NCBI RefSeq assembly: GCF_002930105.1
Contig: NZ_PJRN01000001.1
Span: 62,001-126,000, forward strand
Length of the DNA stretch: 64,000 nt
Source of the DNA: Billgrantia saliphila
Lineage (GTDB): Bacteria > Pseudomonadota > Gammaproteobacteria > Pseudomonadales > Halomonadaceae
Direction of reading: 5' to 3'
Shown here: positions 24,738 to 33,314 of the stretch, piece after piece
Layout: every line of letters starts with the position of its first letter
How positions within the stretch are numbered: position 1 is the stretch's first letter
The notes under the pieces: generated by a model
What the model was told of the DNA's origin: nothing
Databases searched by the model: none
Seen by the model: the letters and a program-made list of their open reading frames with translations, nothing else
Made by a program: the position numbers and the translations under genes

Positions 24738-25504
24738 TGAGTACGCTCGAGACACGCCAGTTGATTATCGACGTGCCGGGACGCAGCGACGGGCGTGCCC
24801 TCGAGCTTCACGTCGAACCGGGCCAGGTGTGGGGCGTGCTCGGGCCCAATGGTGCGGGCAAGACCACGCTGCTGCATACCCTGGCCGGGCTGAGGGCGCC
24901 GCGGGCCGGCGAGATTCGGCTCGACGGCCGGCTGCTGGCGGCCTTCAAGCGCCGCCAGGTGGCCCAGCGCCTCGGCCTGGTGTTTCAGGAGCGCCAGGAC
25001 GGTTTTCCGGCCACTGTGCTGGAAACGGCGCTGATCGGCCGCCACCCCTATCTTTCGCCGTGGCGCATGGAGGGAGGCGAGGATCTGCGCCTTGCCCGGG
25101 CGGCACTCGAGCGCCTCGACGTAGCCCACCTGGCAGATCGTCTGGTGAGCACGCTCTCCGGCGGCGAGCGCCAGCGCGTCGCCATCGCCACGGCGCTGAC
25201 CCAGGCGCCGCGGCTGTGGCTCGCCGACGAGCCCACCAACCACCTCGACCTGCATCACCAGAGCGCGGTGATGGCCCTGTTGGCCGAGCAGGCCCGAGCG
25301 GGACGGGCGGTGCTGATGTGCCTGCACGATCTCAACCTGGCGGCGCGCTGGTGCGACCACCTGCTGCTGCTCTATCCCAACGGCGAGGCGTGCTGGGGGC
25401 CCGCGGCGCGCATGCTGGTGACGCCGGCGCTCGAGCGCCTCTATGGCCAGCGCCTGGCCACGGCCGAGGTCGACGGCGCCCCCGTTTTCGTTCCCGTGAG
25501 GTAA
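24737..25504 (+). CDS. btuD: Vitamin B12 ABC transporter ATP-binding protein
   Basis: The 255-residue ATPase has Walker A GPNGAGKTT (36-44), signature LSGGERQR (140-147), Walker B RLWLADEP and the switch histidine in CLHDLN. Its order after btuF and btuC and under the cobalamin riboswitch region makes BtuD more likely than a siderophore ATPase, which would look similar. The ATG overlaps the btuC stop. CobB starts two bases after its stop, so transcription probably continues. Confidence 0.88.
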   Translation: MSTLETRQLIIDVPGRSDGRALELHVEPGQVWGVLGPNGAGKTTLLHTLAGLRAPRAGEIRLDGRLLAAFKRRQVAQRLGLVFQERQDGFPATVLETALIGRHPYLSPWRMEGGEDLRLARAALERLDVAHLADRLVSTLSGGERQRVAIATALTQAPRLWLADEPTNHLDLHHQSAVMALLAEQARAGRAVLMCLHDLNLAARWCDHLLLLYPNGEACWGPAARMLVTPALERLYGQRLATAEVDGAPVFVPVR

Positions 25505-25505
25505 C

Positions 25506-26816
25506 ATGACGACCACGACGATTCGCGGTGACGCCCACGCCGCCCTGATCACCGCACCGGGCTCCGGCCAGGGGAAATCCATGGTGACCGCTGGCCTGGC
25601 GCGCCTTCACCGCAACGCGGGGCGCCGGGTGCGCGTCTTCAAGCACGGCCCGGACTACCTCGACCCGATGGTACTGGAGCTGGCTTCGGGCGCACCCGTC
25701 TATCAGCTGCATCCCTGGATGACCGGGGAGGCCGAATGCCGCTGGCGGCTGGCCGAGGCGGCCTGCGAGGCCGACGTGGTGCTGGTCGAGGGCTCGATGG
25801 GCCTGTTCGATGGCGACCCCTCCAGCGCCGACCTCGCCATTCTCGCCGGGCTGCCGGCGCTGCCGGTGATCGACGCCCGCGGCATGGCGCAGACCTTCGG
25901 CGCGGTCGCCCAGGGGCTGGCTCACTATCGTCCCGACCTCGCCATTCATGAAGTGATTGCCAACCGCGTGGGTAGCGCGCGCCACGCCGAGATGCTGCGC
26001 GGGAGTCTGCCGCCGGGGATCCGGCTGCTCGGCGCTATCCCGCGCAGTGAGGCCATGAGCGTACCCGACCGACACCTGGGGCTGATCCAGGCCGCCGAGA
26101 TCGTGGGGCTGGACGGCCAGCTCGACGCCGCCGCCCAATTGCTCGCGGAAACCGGGCTCGAGCGTCTACCGAGGCGGGTCATGCTGGCCGCCGAGGCGCC
26201 CGAGCCTCCGCCGCGCCTGCTCGAGGGCCTGCGCCTGGGCGTGGCTCGCGATGCCGCCTTCGCCTTCCTCTACCGCGCCAACCTCGATCTGCTCGCTGCC
26301 ATGGGCGCCGAGCTAAGATTCTTCTCGCCTATGGCCGATGCGACGCTACCCGACTGCGACGCCCTGTGGCTGCCAGGCGGCTACCCGGAACTGCATGCCG
26401 CCAGGCTCGCTGCCAATGCGCCGATGCGGGAAGCGATCCGCGCGCATCACGCTGCCGGCCGGCCGATTCTCGCCGAGTGCGGCGGCCTGATGGCCTGCAT
26501 GGACTCGCTGACGGATGGCGATGGTGTCGAACACGCCATGCTAGGCCTGTTGCCCGGCCGGGCATGCATGGCCGGCAAGCTCCAGGCGCTGGGCCTGCAG
26601 TGCCTGGGCACGCCCAAGGGAGAGCTACGCGGCCATACCTATCATCACTCGCGCCTGGAGACGCCGCTGGTGCCGGTGGCCCACGCCCGCAAGCTGGCCG
26701 GCACCGAGGCCGAGCCGGTCTATCACCAGGGCGCCCTGGTGGCCAGTTACTTTCACGGCTATTTCCCCTCGGCGCCGCGGCTGGTGGCGGATCTCCTCCG
26801 GGGCGACGGGTTGTGA
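25506..26816 (+). CDS. cobB: Cobyrinate (hydrogenobyrinate) a,c-diamide synthase
   Basis: This glutamine amidotransferase converts the a and c acetate side chains to amides. The 436-residue protein has an N-terminal ATP domain with ITAPGSGQGKS (15-25), KHGPDYLDP, and VEGSMGLFDGD. A C-terminal class I glutaminase domain has LWLPGGYPE, ILAECGG with nucleophile Cys325, and a late HGYF histidine. It begins two bases after btuD and probably belongs to the same transcript. Depending on whether the pathway is aerobic or anaerobic it is called CobB or CbiA; the window cannot decide. Confidence 0.92.
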   Translation: MTTTTIRGDAHAALITAPGSGQGKSMVTAGLARLHRNAGRRVRVFKHGPDYLDPMVLELASGAPVYQLHPWMTGEAECRWRLAEAACEADVVLVEGSMGLFDGDPSSADLAILAGLPALPVIDARGMAQTFGAVAQGLAHYRPDLAIHEVIANRVGSARHAEMLRGSLPPGIRLLGAIPRSEAMSVPDRHLGLIQAAEIVGLDGQLDAAAQLLAETGLERLPRRVMLAAEAPEPPPRLLEGLRLGVARDAAFAFLYRANLDLLAAMGAELRFFSPMADATLPDCDALWLPGGYPELHAARLAANAPMREAIRAHHAAGRPILAECGGLMACMDSLTDGDGVEHAMLGLLPGRACMAGKLQALGLQCLGTPKGELRGHTYHHSRLETPLVPVAHARKLAGTEAEPVYHQGALVASYFHGYFPSAPRLVADLLRGDGL

Positions 26817-26938
26817 CATGCGGATACGCAAGCTCGCCGCTTGGCCGACTAGACTCCCTGACAGGCAGGCAGCATCGCTGCGTGGCATTTCGCCATGCCG
26901 TCTGCCACGTGGGAAGCCAGTTACCAGGGAGGTGCACC

Positions 26939-27799
26939 ATGACACGTGACACACTGAGCAATGTCTATATACCCATGACATCCACCAAGAGCGGCACGCT
27001 CTACGACATACTGCCGGACGTCATGGGCCTGACCGTCAAGATCGTCAACGTCTACTTCGTCGGCGACACCGAGAGCAACGAGGACTGGGTCCTAGTGGAT
27101 GCCGGATTGCCCCACGAGAAGAACACCATTCTCGAAGCGGCCGTGCGTCGTTTCGGCGAACAGGCCCGCCCCCGGGCGATCGTGCTCACGCACGGTCATT
27201 TCGATCACGTGGGCTCCGCGGTGGACCTGGCCGAGCATTGGGACGTGCCGGTCTACGCGCACCCACTGGAAATACCTTATCTGACCGGCGAAGCGCGCTA
27301 CCCCGATCCCGACAGCGAAGTGGAAGGCGGCATGGTGGCCAGCATGTCGCGCTTTTTTCCCACCCGGCCGATCGACCTGCGCCCGCGGGTACAGGCGCTT
27401 CCGGAGGATGGCAGCGTACCCGCCATGCCGGGTTGGCGCTGGGTGCCGACCCCCGGTCATAGCCCCGGCCATGTCTCCTTCTTCCGCGAAGCGGACCGCG
27501 CTCTGATCGTCGGCGATGCCTTCGTCACGGTGCGCCAGGACGAGCTGTACCAGGTGCTGACCCAGCACCAGGAGCTCAGCGGTCCGCCGCGCTACTTCAC
27601 GCCCGACTGGGATACCGCCCGCGACTCCGTGAGACACCTGGCCGAACTCGAACCCGAAACCGCGATGACCGGCCACGGCGTTCCCATGAAGGGCGAGGCG
27701 ATGCGTCGCGACCTGAATGAATTGGCCGCCAACTTCGATCGCGTGGCGCGGCCGGCCTATGGCCGCAGCGTCGATAACGGTCCCGATACGGGATCATGA
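26939..27799 (+). CDS. Metallo-beta-lactamase-fold hydrolase
   Basis: This is a 286-residue soluble hydrolase with LTHGHFDHVG (the HxHxDH zinc motif), a later metal histidine in PTPGHSPGHVSFF, an aspartate in IVGDAF, and a final TGHGVPM. This is the glyoxalase II / ribonuclease-like fold, but the substrate cannot be inferred. It sits between cobB and cobO with an 18-base gap to cobO, so it is probably co-transcribed with it. The ATG follows GGGAGG. The 122 bases before it contain no clear riboswitch or terminator. Confidence 0.85.
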   Translation: MTRDTLSNVYIPMTSTKSGTLYDILPDVMGLTVKIVNVYFVGDTESNEDWVLVDAGLPHEKNTILEAAVRRFGEQARPRAIVLTHGHFDHVGSAVDLAEHWDVPVYAHPLEIPYLTGEARYPDPDSEVEGGMVASMSRFFPTRPIDLRPRVQALPEDGSVPAMPGWRWVPTPGHSPGHVSFFREADRALIVGDAFVTVRQDELYQVLTQHQELSGPPRYFTPDWDTARDSVRHLAELEPETAMTGHGVPMKGEAMRRDLNELAANFDRVARPAYGRSVDNGPDTGS

Positions 27800-27817
27800 C
27801 CCGATACCGAGGAGAGC

Positions 27818-28435
27818 ATGCCGATGCACGACAATGCCAAGAATCTCCAGCGCCACGCCGAACGCATGGCGCGCAAGCAGCGCATCATGCAGGCGCGCAT
27901 CGCCGGAGCTCGCAAGGAGCAAGGCGTGCTGCTGGTGCTCACCGGCCCGGGCAAGGGGAAGAGCAGTTCCGGCTTCGGCATGCTCGCCCGTGCCCTCGGC
28001 CATGGCATGAAGGTGGGGGTGGTGCAGTTCATCAAGGGACGGCGGGAGACCGGCGAGGAAGCCTTCTTCCGTCGTCAGCCGGGGGTGGCGTATCACGTAA
28101 TGGGTGAGGGGTTCACCTGGGATACCCAGGACCGCGAGCGCGACATCCAGGCCGCCGAGGCGGCCTGGGAGGTGGCGCTCGGCATGCTCCAGGATCCCAG
28201 CTTCGATCTGGTGCTGCTCGATGAACTCAACATCGCCCTGCGCTACGAGTACCTCGACCTCGATCGCGTGCTCGACGATCTCGAAGCCCGTCCCGACATG
28301 CAGCACGTCGTCGTGACCGGCCGCTACGCCCCCCAGCCCTTGCTCGACCTGGCCGATACCGTCACCGAGATGAAAGTCGTCAAGCACGCCTTCAAGGAGC
28401 AGGGCATCAAGGCGCAGAGAGGCATCGAGCTGTGA
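27818..28435 (+). CDS. cobO: Cob(I)yrinic acid a,c-diamide adenosyltransferase
   Basis: The CobA/CobO/BtuR-type enzyme moves the adenosyl group of ATP onto Co(I) corrinoids. The 205-residue protein has an N-terminal basic helix typical of the family, Walker-like TGPGKGKSS (42-50), VGVVQFIKG, LVLLDELNIALRY and VVVTGRYAP. The usual RGxTxW-type end is GIKAQRGIEL. GAGGAG precedes the ATG. It lies just after the MBL hydrolase gene. Confidence 0.93.
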   Translation: MPMHDNAKNLQRHAERMARKQRIMQARIAGARKEQGVLLVLTGPGKGKSSSGFGMLARALGHGMKVGVVQFIKGRRETGEEAFFRRQPGVAYHVMGEGFTWDTQDRERDIQAAEAAWEVALGMLQDPSFDLVLLDELNIALRYEYLDLDRVLDDLEARPDMQHVVVTGRYAPQPLLDLADTVTEMKVVKHAFKEQGIKAQRGIEL

Positions 28436-28462
28436 CGGCAGGATGGGTCGTCAGCGGCCGTG

Positions 28463-28681
28463 TCACGACGAATCGTCCGTTATCTCCCTGTGCTGTCTCC
28501 GGTATGTCTCGTAGTCGGGAGGGAGGTGCTCGAGACACTCCTCCCGCTGCGCACCGGGCAACTGGTTGCACTCGGTCAGGTGGCTCTGCTTGATACCTTC
28601 GTAAACGCCGCGTGTGGTGCAAGAGGTTAGCAATAGCGCTACCAGGCCCAGCAGAATCAGTTTCCTGTTGCTTAGTTTCAT
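28463..28681 (-). CDS. Small lipoprotein of unknown function
   Basis: This 72-residue precursor starts [21 protein letters not shown], an unmistakable lipoprotein signal with lipobox LTSC (Cys21). The mature part is about 52 residues and has two further cysteines (ECNQLP, EECLEH), which could form a disulfide, and a [10 protein letters not shown] segment. It lies on the strand opposite to the cobalamin genes between cobO and cobQ. I do not recognise a named family. Confidence 0.65.
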   Translation of the reverse strand: MKLSNRKLILLGLVALLLTSCTTRGVYEGIKQSHLTECNQLPGAQREECLEHLPPDYETYRRQHREITDDSS

Positions 28682-28829
28682 TGACTGTCCCTGTCGGCAA
28701 GCGGGGGCAGGTACTTGCCCCGAATGGGCTCCAAATGCCGCTTCAACCTGCAAGAATTTCTGGTGCCGAATGACGCTCCGCAGGCTCCATCGCGGGCCAG
28801 CATTGATAAAGGATAGACAGGCGACTGCC

Positions 28830-30281
28830 ATGACGACACTGATGATTCAGGGCACCACCTCGGATGCCGGCAAGAGCACAGTAGTGGCAGGGTTATGCCG
28901 GGCACTGGCTCGGCGTGGGGTGTCGGTGGCGCCATTCAAGCCGCAGAACATGGCGCTGAACAGCGCCGTGACGATGGACGGCGGCGAGATCGGTCGCTCC
29001 ACGGCGCTGCAGGCGCTGGCGGCGGGGGTCGAGCCCCATAGCGACATGAACCCGGTACTGCTCAAGCCGCAGAGCGATCGCGGTGCCCAGGTGATCCTGC
29101 GCGGGCGGGTACACGGCAACATGGACGCGCTGGATTACCATGCGTTCAAGCTCGAGGCGCGCGCCAGCGTGATGGCGGCCTGGCAGGCGCTTGCGGCGCG
29201 CCATAACGTGATCGTCGCCGAGGGGGCAGGCAGCCCGGCGGAAATCAACCTGCGGGAGGGCGATATCGCCAACATGGGCTTCGCCGAGATGGTCGACTGT
29301 CCGGTACTGCTGGTGGGCGACATCGACCGCGGCGGCGTTTTCGCTCAGTTGGTGGGTACCCTCGAGCTGCTCAGCGAGAGCGAGCGCTCGCGTACCCGGG
29401 GCTTCATCGTCAATCGCTTTCGCGGTGACATGGCGCTGCTCGAGCCGGGACTCGACTGGCTCGCCGCGCGTACCGGCAAGCCGGTGCTCGGCACGCTGCC
29501 GTATCTCCAGGGACTGCTACTGGACGCTGAGGACAGCGTGGGCCTCACCGGCCACGTGGAGGAGGGCGCCACGCTCAAGGTGGTGGTGCCGGCGCTGCCG
29601 CGCATCAGCAACCACAACGATTTCGATCCGCTGCGTCTGCACCCGCGGATCGAGCTCACCTTCGTGGGGCCGGGACAGGCGATTCCCGCCGCGGACCTGA
29701 TCGTGCTGCCGGGAAGCAAGAGCACACGGACCGACCTGGAATGGCTGCGCGAGCAGGGTTGGGACACGGCGATACGGCGCCACCTCCGCTATGGCGGCAA
29801 GCTGCTGGGCATCTGCGGCGGCTTTCAGATGCTCGGTCACGCGATCCACGACCCTGAAGGGCTCGAGAGCGCGCCCGGCACGACGCCGGGCCTGGGATTG
29901 CTTGCGTTCGAGACCCGCATGGTTGTCGGCAAGCAGCTGCGCAACGTGAGTGGGCGCTTGCTTCCGGGGGGCGCTCCCGTCACCGGCTACGAGATTCACA
30001 ACGGGGTAAGCGAAGGACCCGCGCTGGCAAGCCCCCTGATGGAGCTGGACGAACGCCCGGATGGGGCGGTAAGCGCCGACGGCCAGATAATGGGTACCTA
30101 TCTGCATGGCCTATTCGATCGCCCCGTGGCGTGCCAGGCGCTGCTCGAGCGCTGCGGTCTCGAGGGGCACGGCGAGGCGGTGGACTACCTGGCGCATCGC
30201 CAGCGCGAACTGAACCGGCTGGCCGACTGCCTGGAGACGCACCTGGACATGACGGCCATCGAGAGCTTGCTGCAGAGCTAA
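28830..30281 (+). CDS. cobQ: Cobyric acid synthase (glutamine-hydrolysing)
   Basis: CobQ/CbiP amidates side chains b, d, e and g of adenosylcobyrinic acid a,c-diamide. The 483-residue protein has [20 protein letters not shown] (7-26), [27 protein letters not shown] text, [13 protein letters not shown], and a C-terminal glutaminase domain with [10 protein letters not shown] (nucleophile Cys329) and GTYLHGLFD. The ATG at 28830 gives the family N-terminus. It stands 395 bases after cobO, beyond the antisense lipoprotein gene, so it may have its own promoter. The next gene on the other side converges on it. Confidence 0.94.
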   Translation: MTTLMIQGTTSDAGKSTVVAGLCRALARRGVSVAPFKPQNMALNSAVTMDGGEIGRSTALQALAAGVEPHSDMNPVLLKPQSDRGAQVILRGRVHGNMDALDYHAFKLEARASVMAAWQALAARHNVIVAEGAGSPAEINLREGDIANMGFAEMVDCPVLLVGDIDRGGVFAQLVGTLELLSESERSRTRGFIVNRFRGDMALLEPGLDWLAARTGKPVLGTLPYLQGLLLDAEDSVGLTGHVEEGATLKVVVPALPRISNHNDFDPLRLHPRIELTFVGPGQAIPAADLIVLPGSKSTRTDLEWLREQGWDTAIRRHLRYGGKLLGICGGFQMLGHAIHDPEGLESAPGTTPGLGLLAFETRMVVGKQLRNVSGRLLPGGAPVTGYEIHNGVSEGPALASPLMELDERPDGAVSADGQIMGTYLHGLFDRPVACQALLERCGLEGHGEAVDYLAHRQRELNRLADCLETHLDMTAIESLLQS

Positions 30282-30321
30282 CCGGCACGGGCCGACACTT
30301 CGGCATCGACCCGTTCCGCCA

Positions 30322-31671
30322 TCAAGTGTACGAGCCGGGGGCGATGGGCAGGTTGCGCTTGTGCTCGGTGCGGCGATAGGTGGCCACGATGGTGTCGTAG
30401 GCGCGGTCGGGAACGGGACGGCCCTCGAGGAAATCGTCGATTTCGTCGTAGGTGACCCCCAGAGCCTCCTCGTCGAGTTTCTGCGGTGCGAGTGATTCCA
30501 GATCGGCCGTGGGCGCCTTGTCGACCAGCTCGGCGGGAGCGCTCAGGTCGCGTCCGAGCAGGCGCACCTGACGCTTGGTCAGGCCGGTCAGCGGCGCCAC
30601 GTCGCATGCGCCGTCCCCGTACTTGGTGAAGAACCCCATCAGCGCCTCGGCGGCCTGGTCGGTGCCGATGACCAGACCGCCGCGGGTACCGGCCACGGCG
30701 TATTGAGCCACCATGCGCTGGCGCGCCTTGATATTGCCCAGCACGAAGTCGCGCTGGCCTGCATTTTGAAAAGTCAGTCCGCCAGTTTCCAGCGCCGTCA
30801 GCAGAGCGTCGCTGCCGCCCTGCACGTTGACCTCGAGCACCTCGTCGGGCCGAATGAAGGCTAATGCCCTGTCGGCATCATCGGCGTCCATCTGCGTGCC
30901 GTAGGGCAGGCGCATGGCAACGAACGTCGCCTGCTCGCCCCGTTCCCGGGCGTGCTCGACGGCAAGCTGCGCTAGCCGCCCCGCCACGGTCGAGTCGACC
31001 CCGCCGCTGATGCCCAGTACCAGGGTCCGCTGGCCGCTTTCGCGCATGGCGCGGCAGAGAAAATCACGGCGACGCTCGATTTCTCGCTGCGGATCGATAT
31101 CCGCTTTGGCCATCAATTGCACGCCGATGGCCCGCTGTACGGCCCGGCGCGAGCGCTCGTCTTCGCCGCCGCTCGCACCGGCTTCGCGGCACAGCCGATG
31201 GTAGTGGGGCAGACGCTCCAGCGCATAGTGCGCCGCGGCCAGGCGAACCTCGTTGCGTTCGCCGTCGAAGCGGCGTGTTTCGCAGAAGTGGTGATGATGC
31301 CCATCGTGTCGGAAGGCCCAGGCGAAGCACACCGTGCCAACGGGCGTGTCGTCGTCGCCGGGGCTGGGCCCGGCAATGCCGGTGTTGGCCAGGGCCACGT
31401 CGGCATCGTTGTTGTTCAGTGCTCCGGCGGCCATCTCGCAGGCGACCGCCTCGCTGGTCAACCCGTAGGCGTCGATGGTATCGAAGCTCACACCCAGGTA
31501 GCGGTGCTTGGAGGGCGGTGAGTAGACCGCGAGCCCACAGTCGATGCTCTGGCCGCTGCCGGGAACGCGGGCCAGCTCCGAGGCGATCAGCCCGGCGGTG
31601 CAGGACTCGGCGGTGGCCAGCTTCAGCTCGTGGTCGATGAGGTAGTCCGTGATCTTGTCGAGCAGTTCCAT
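30322..31671 (-). CDS. nadE: PncC (CinA C-terminal) - NadE fusion: NMN deamidase and NAD synthetase
   Basis: Residues 1-160 form a CinA C-terminal/PncC domain (LATAESCTAGLIA, CGLAVYSPPSK, LANTGIAGPSPGDDDTPVGT), which deamidates nicotinamide mononucleotide to nicotinate mononucleotide. After a charged linker (161-185), residues 185-449 form an ammonia-dependent NAD synthetase with the PP-loop ISGGVDSTVAG (Ser222-Thr228), LGNIKARQRM, VIGTDQAAE and KAPTADLE. The fusion joins two steps of the deamidating NAD recycling route that are separated by NadD. A single frame without stop covers both. No glutaminase domain is present. Confidence 0.9.
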   Translation of the reverse strand: MELLDKITDYLIDHELKLATAESCTAGLIASELARVPGSGQSIDCGLAVYSPPSKHRYLGVSFDTIDAYGLTSEAVACEMAAGALNNNDADVALANTGIAGPSPGDDDTPVGTVCFAWAFRHDGHHHHFCETRRFDGERNEVRLAAAHYALERLPHYHRLCREAGASGGEDERSRRAVQRAIGVQLMAKADIDPQREIERRRDFLCRAMRESGQRTLVLGISGGVDSTVAGRLAQLAVEHARERGEQATFVAMRLPYGTQMDADDADRALAFIRPDEVLEVNVQGGSDALLTALETGGLTFQNAGQRDFVLGNIKARQRMVAQYAVAGTRGGLVIGTDQAAEALMGFFTKYGDGACDVAPLTGLTKRQVRLLGRDLSAPAELVDKAPTADLESLAPQKLDEEALGVTYDEIDDFLEGRPVPDRAYDTIVATYRRTEHKRNLPIAPGSYT

Positions 31672-31745
31672 TGCTTCTTCTCCTGTCGTTGCGTCTTTTC
31701 AGGCTAGACCAACCTTGGTCTTAATGTTCCAGCAGGCACGCCCCC

Positions 31746-32510
31746 TCAAGCAGGCGGTGGTGATATACCGGCGAACAGGGTTGGATCATCGCTGATGGCA
31801 CTGTCCACGCCCCAGGCCCAGCGCGTGGTGAAGGCGGCTGGATCGTTCGCGGTATAGCACAGCAGACGATAGCCGGCGGCCTTGATCTCGCCGGCGCGCC
31901 GGGCGGTCAGGCGCGTCCAGTCGGTATGGATGCTGAAGGCCTCGAGCGCCTCGCAGTGAGGCTGCCACTTCTGCGGCACGCTCTCGGTCAGCAGGCCGAT
32001 GGGGAGCAAGGAGGCATCGGCGATGGCACGGGCGTGACGCAGGGCGAGCGGGTCGAAGGAGGAGACGACCAGCCGTTCCGTCGACAGCGCCTCGAGCAGG
32101 CGCGGCACGACCACTTCGGCCAGCTCGGTGCCGCTGCGGTTGCGCTCCACCTTGAGTTCCATGTTGACGCCCATGGTGAGGTGGTCCAGCAAATCGAGCA
32201 TGTCGTTCAGCGTAGCCATGCGTTCGCCGCGGAAGGCGTCGCCGAACCAGCTGCCCACATCGAGCCGGCGCGCGGTCGCCAGGTCCAGCGTGGCCAGCCT
32301 CCCTTTGCCGTCCGAGCAGCGCTGGACACTGGCGTCGTGCCAAATCACCGGCGTGCCGTCGCCGAGCAGCTGCACGTCGAGCTCGACCCATTGGCAGCCG
32401 GCCTCGTGGGCGGCACGCACGGCAGCCAGAGTATTCTCGGGGGCGTGGGCGGACAGGCCGCGATGGGCGATCAGTCTGGGCAGCGCAATGGCGGGGTGGG
32501 GTGAGGACAT
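31746..32510 (-). CDS. ugpQ: Glycerophosphodiester phosphodiesterase
   Basis: The 254-residue protein has the GDPD TIM-barrel motifs LIAHRGLSAHAPENTLAAV, WVELDVQLLGDGTPVIWHD (catalytic His and acidic metal ligands) and MELKVER. It lacks a signal peptide, so it acts in the cytoplasm like UgpQ, releasing glycerol-3-phosphate from deacylated phospholipids. It lies 74 bases upstream of, and on the same strand as, the pncC-nadE fusion. No ugpBAEC transport genes are nearby. Confidence 0.88.
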   Translation of the reverse strand: MSSPHPAIALPRLIAHRGLSAHAPENTLAAVRAAHEAGCQWVELDVQLLGDGTPVIWHDASVQRCSDGKGRLATLDLATARRLDVGSWFGDAFRGERMATLNDMLDLLDHLTMGVNMELKVERNRSGTELAEVVVPRLLEALSTERLVVSSFDPLALRHARAIADASLLPIGLLTESVPQKWQPHCEALEAFSIHTDWTRLTARRAGEIKAAGYRLLCYTANDPAAFTTRWAWGVDSAISDDPTLFAGISPPPA

Positions 32511-32551
32511 GCGTGAGGGCTCCGGTCGCGATCGGGATACGGCTTACGATA

Positions 32552-32585
32552 CGACATGACAGGTTAACGGTTCGACATGACAGGA
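32552..32585. repeat. Pair of direct repeats 21 bases apart
   Basis: CGACATGACAGG occurs twice, at 32552 and 32573, with further matches after each copy (TTAACGGTT / ATAGCGATT). Both lie between divergent genes (ugpQ and the 186-residue gene). The spacing of two helical turns would place both copies on one DNA face, as expected for a regulator site; chance duplication is equally possible. Confidence 0.4.
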
Positions 32586-32670
32586 TAGCGATTCGCCGGG
32601 CTCCTGCACGAGTGGAATCGGTCGTGACTATGCTAGGCTTGCAGGCTTTGACGAGGCAACGAGGCAAGGC

Positions 32671-33231
32671 ATGAAGGTGATGACCCCCGAGCGTGACGAG
32701 CAGCGCGATGCCTGGCTCGCGCGCCTGTGCGCCGACATCTATGGTAGGGAAGCGGGGCTGTCGCCGTTGGTCACGTTCACCGGCACGCGCCAGGTGCTAT
32801 TCGCCCAGGAGGCGGCCCGGCTCTGGGCGCTGGTGGACGACCAGGGCCGCCCCGGGGCGCTGGCCCTGCTGGCGCTCGATGCATCCGGCACGGGAATGAC
32901 GTTGTGGCTCCACGCCTCGCCGGGCGGCGATCGAGAGAGCCAGCGGCGGCTGATCCGAGAACTGGCGCAGAAGGCTCCGCTGCGCGTCAATGCGGCCGAC
33001 AAGGACGACGAGGAGTTTTTTCGCCGCTGCGGCATAAACCGTTGGTTTGCCGCCCCCGGCGGGCGTCGCATCGGACTGTCCCGGCATCATCCGGCGCAGG
33101 GCGTGAACGAGCTGGAGCCGGCGCTCGAGTACGATGACGAGGCGATCCTGCGTCGCTTCAAGCACGATACGCACTTCTTCGACCAAGAGAAGGCCCGCTT
33201 CGTCGAGCGACTGGCGGCTTTCCCGGGTTGA
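32671..33231 (+). CDS. Uncharacterised 186-residue protein
   Basis: I do not recognise a named family. The protein is soluble, with an N-terminal helix (DEQRDAWLARLCADIYGRE), then alternating hydrophobic strands (LWALVDDQGRPGALALLALD, GMTLWLHAS), a DDEEFFRRCGINRWF segment, and a charged C-terminal helix. The strand-helix order is weakly reminiscent of an acetyltransferase-like fold, but no acetyl-CoA motif is clear. Coding is supported by reading-frame length, codon use like its neighbours and the intact 5' region after 32640. It stands alone between ugpQ and qor. Confidence 0.7.
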   Translation: MKVMTPERDEQRDAWLARLCADIYGREAGLSPLVTFTGTRQVLFAQEAARLWALVDDQGRPGALALLALDASGTGMTLWLHASPGGDRESQRRLIRELAQKAPLRVNAADKDDEEFFRRCGINRWFAAPGGRRIGLSRHHPAQGVNELEPALEYDDEAILRRFKHDTHFFDQEKARFVERLAAFPG

Positions 33232-33314
33232 GGCGACTCGCGTGCCCTTGACCGGGGCGGCGTTCGAGAGTTGGATGAGGCACACCTATCGTTAGCCAAC
33301 AAAGGACACGAACC

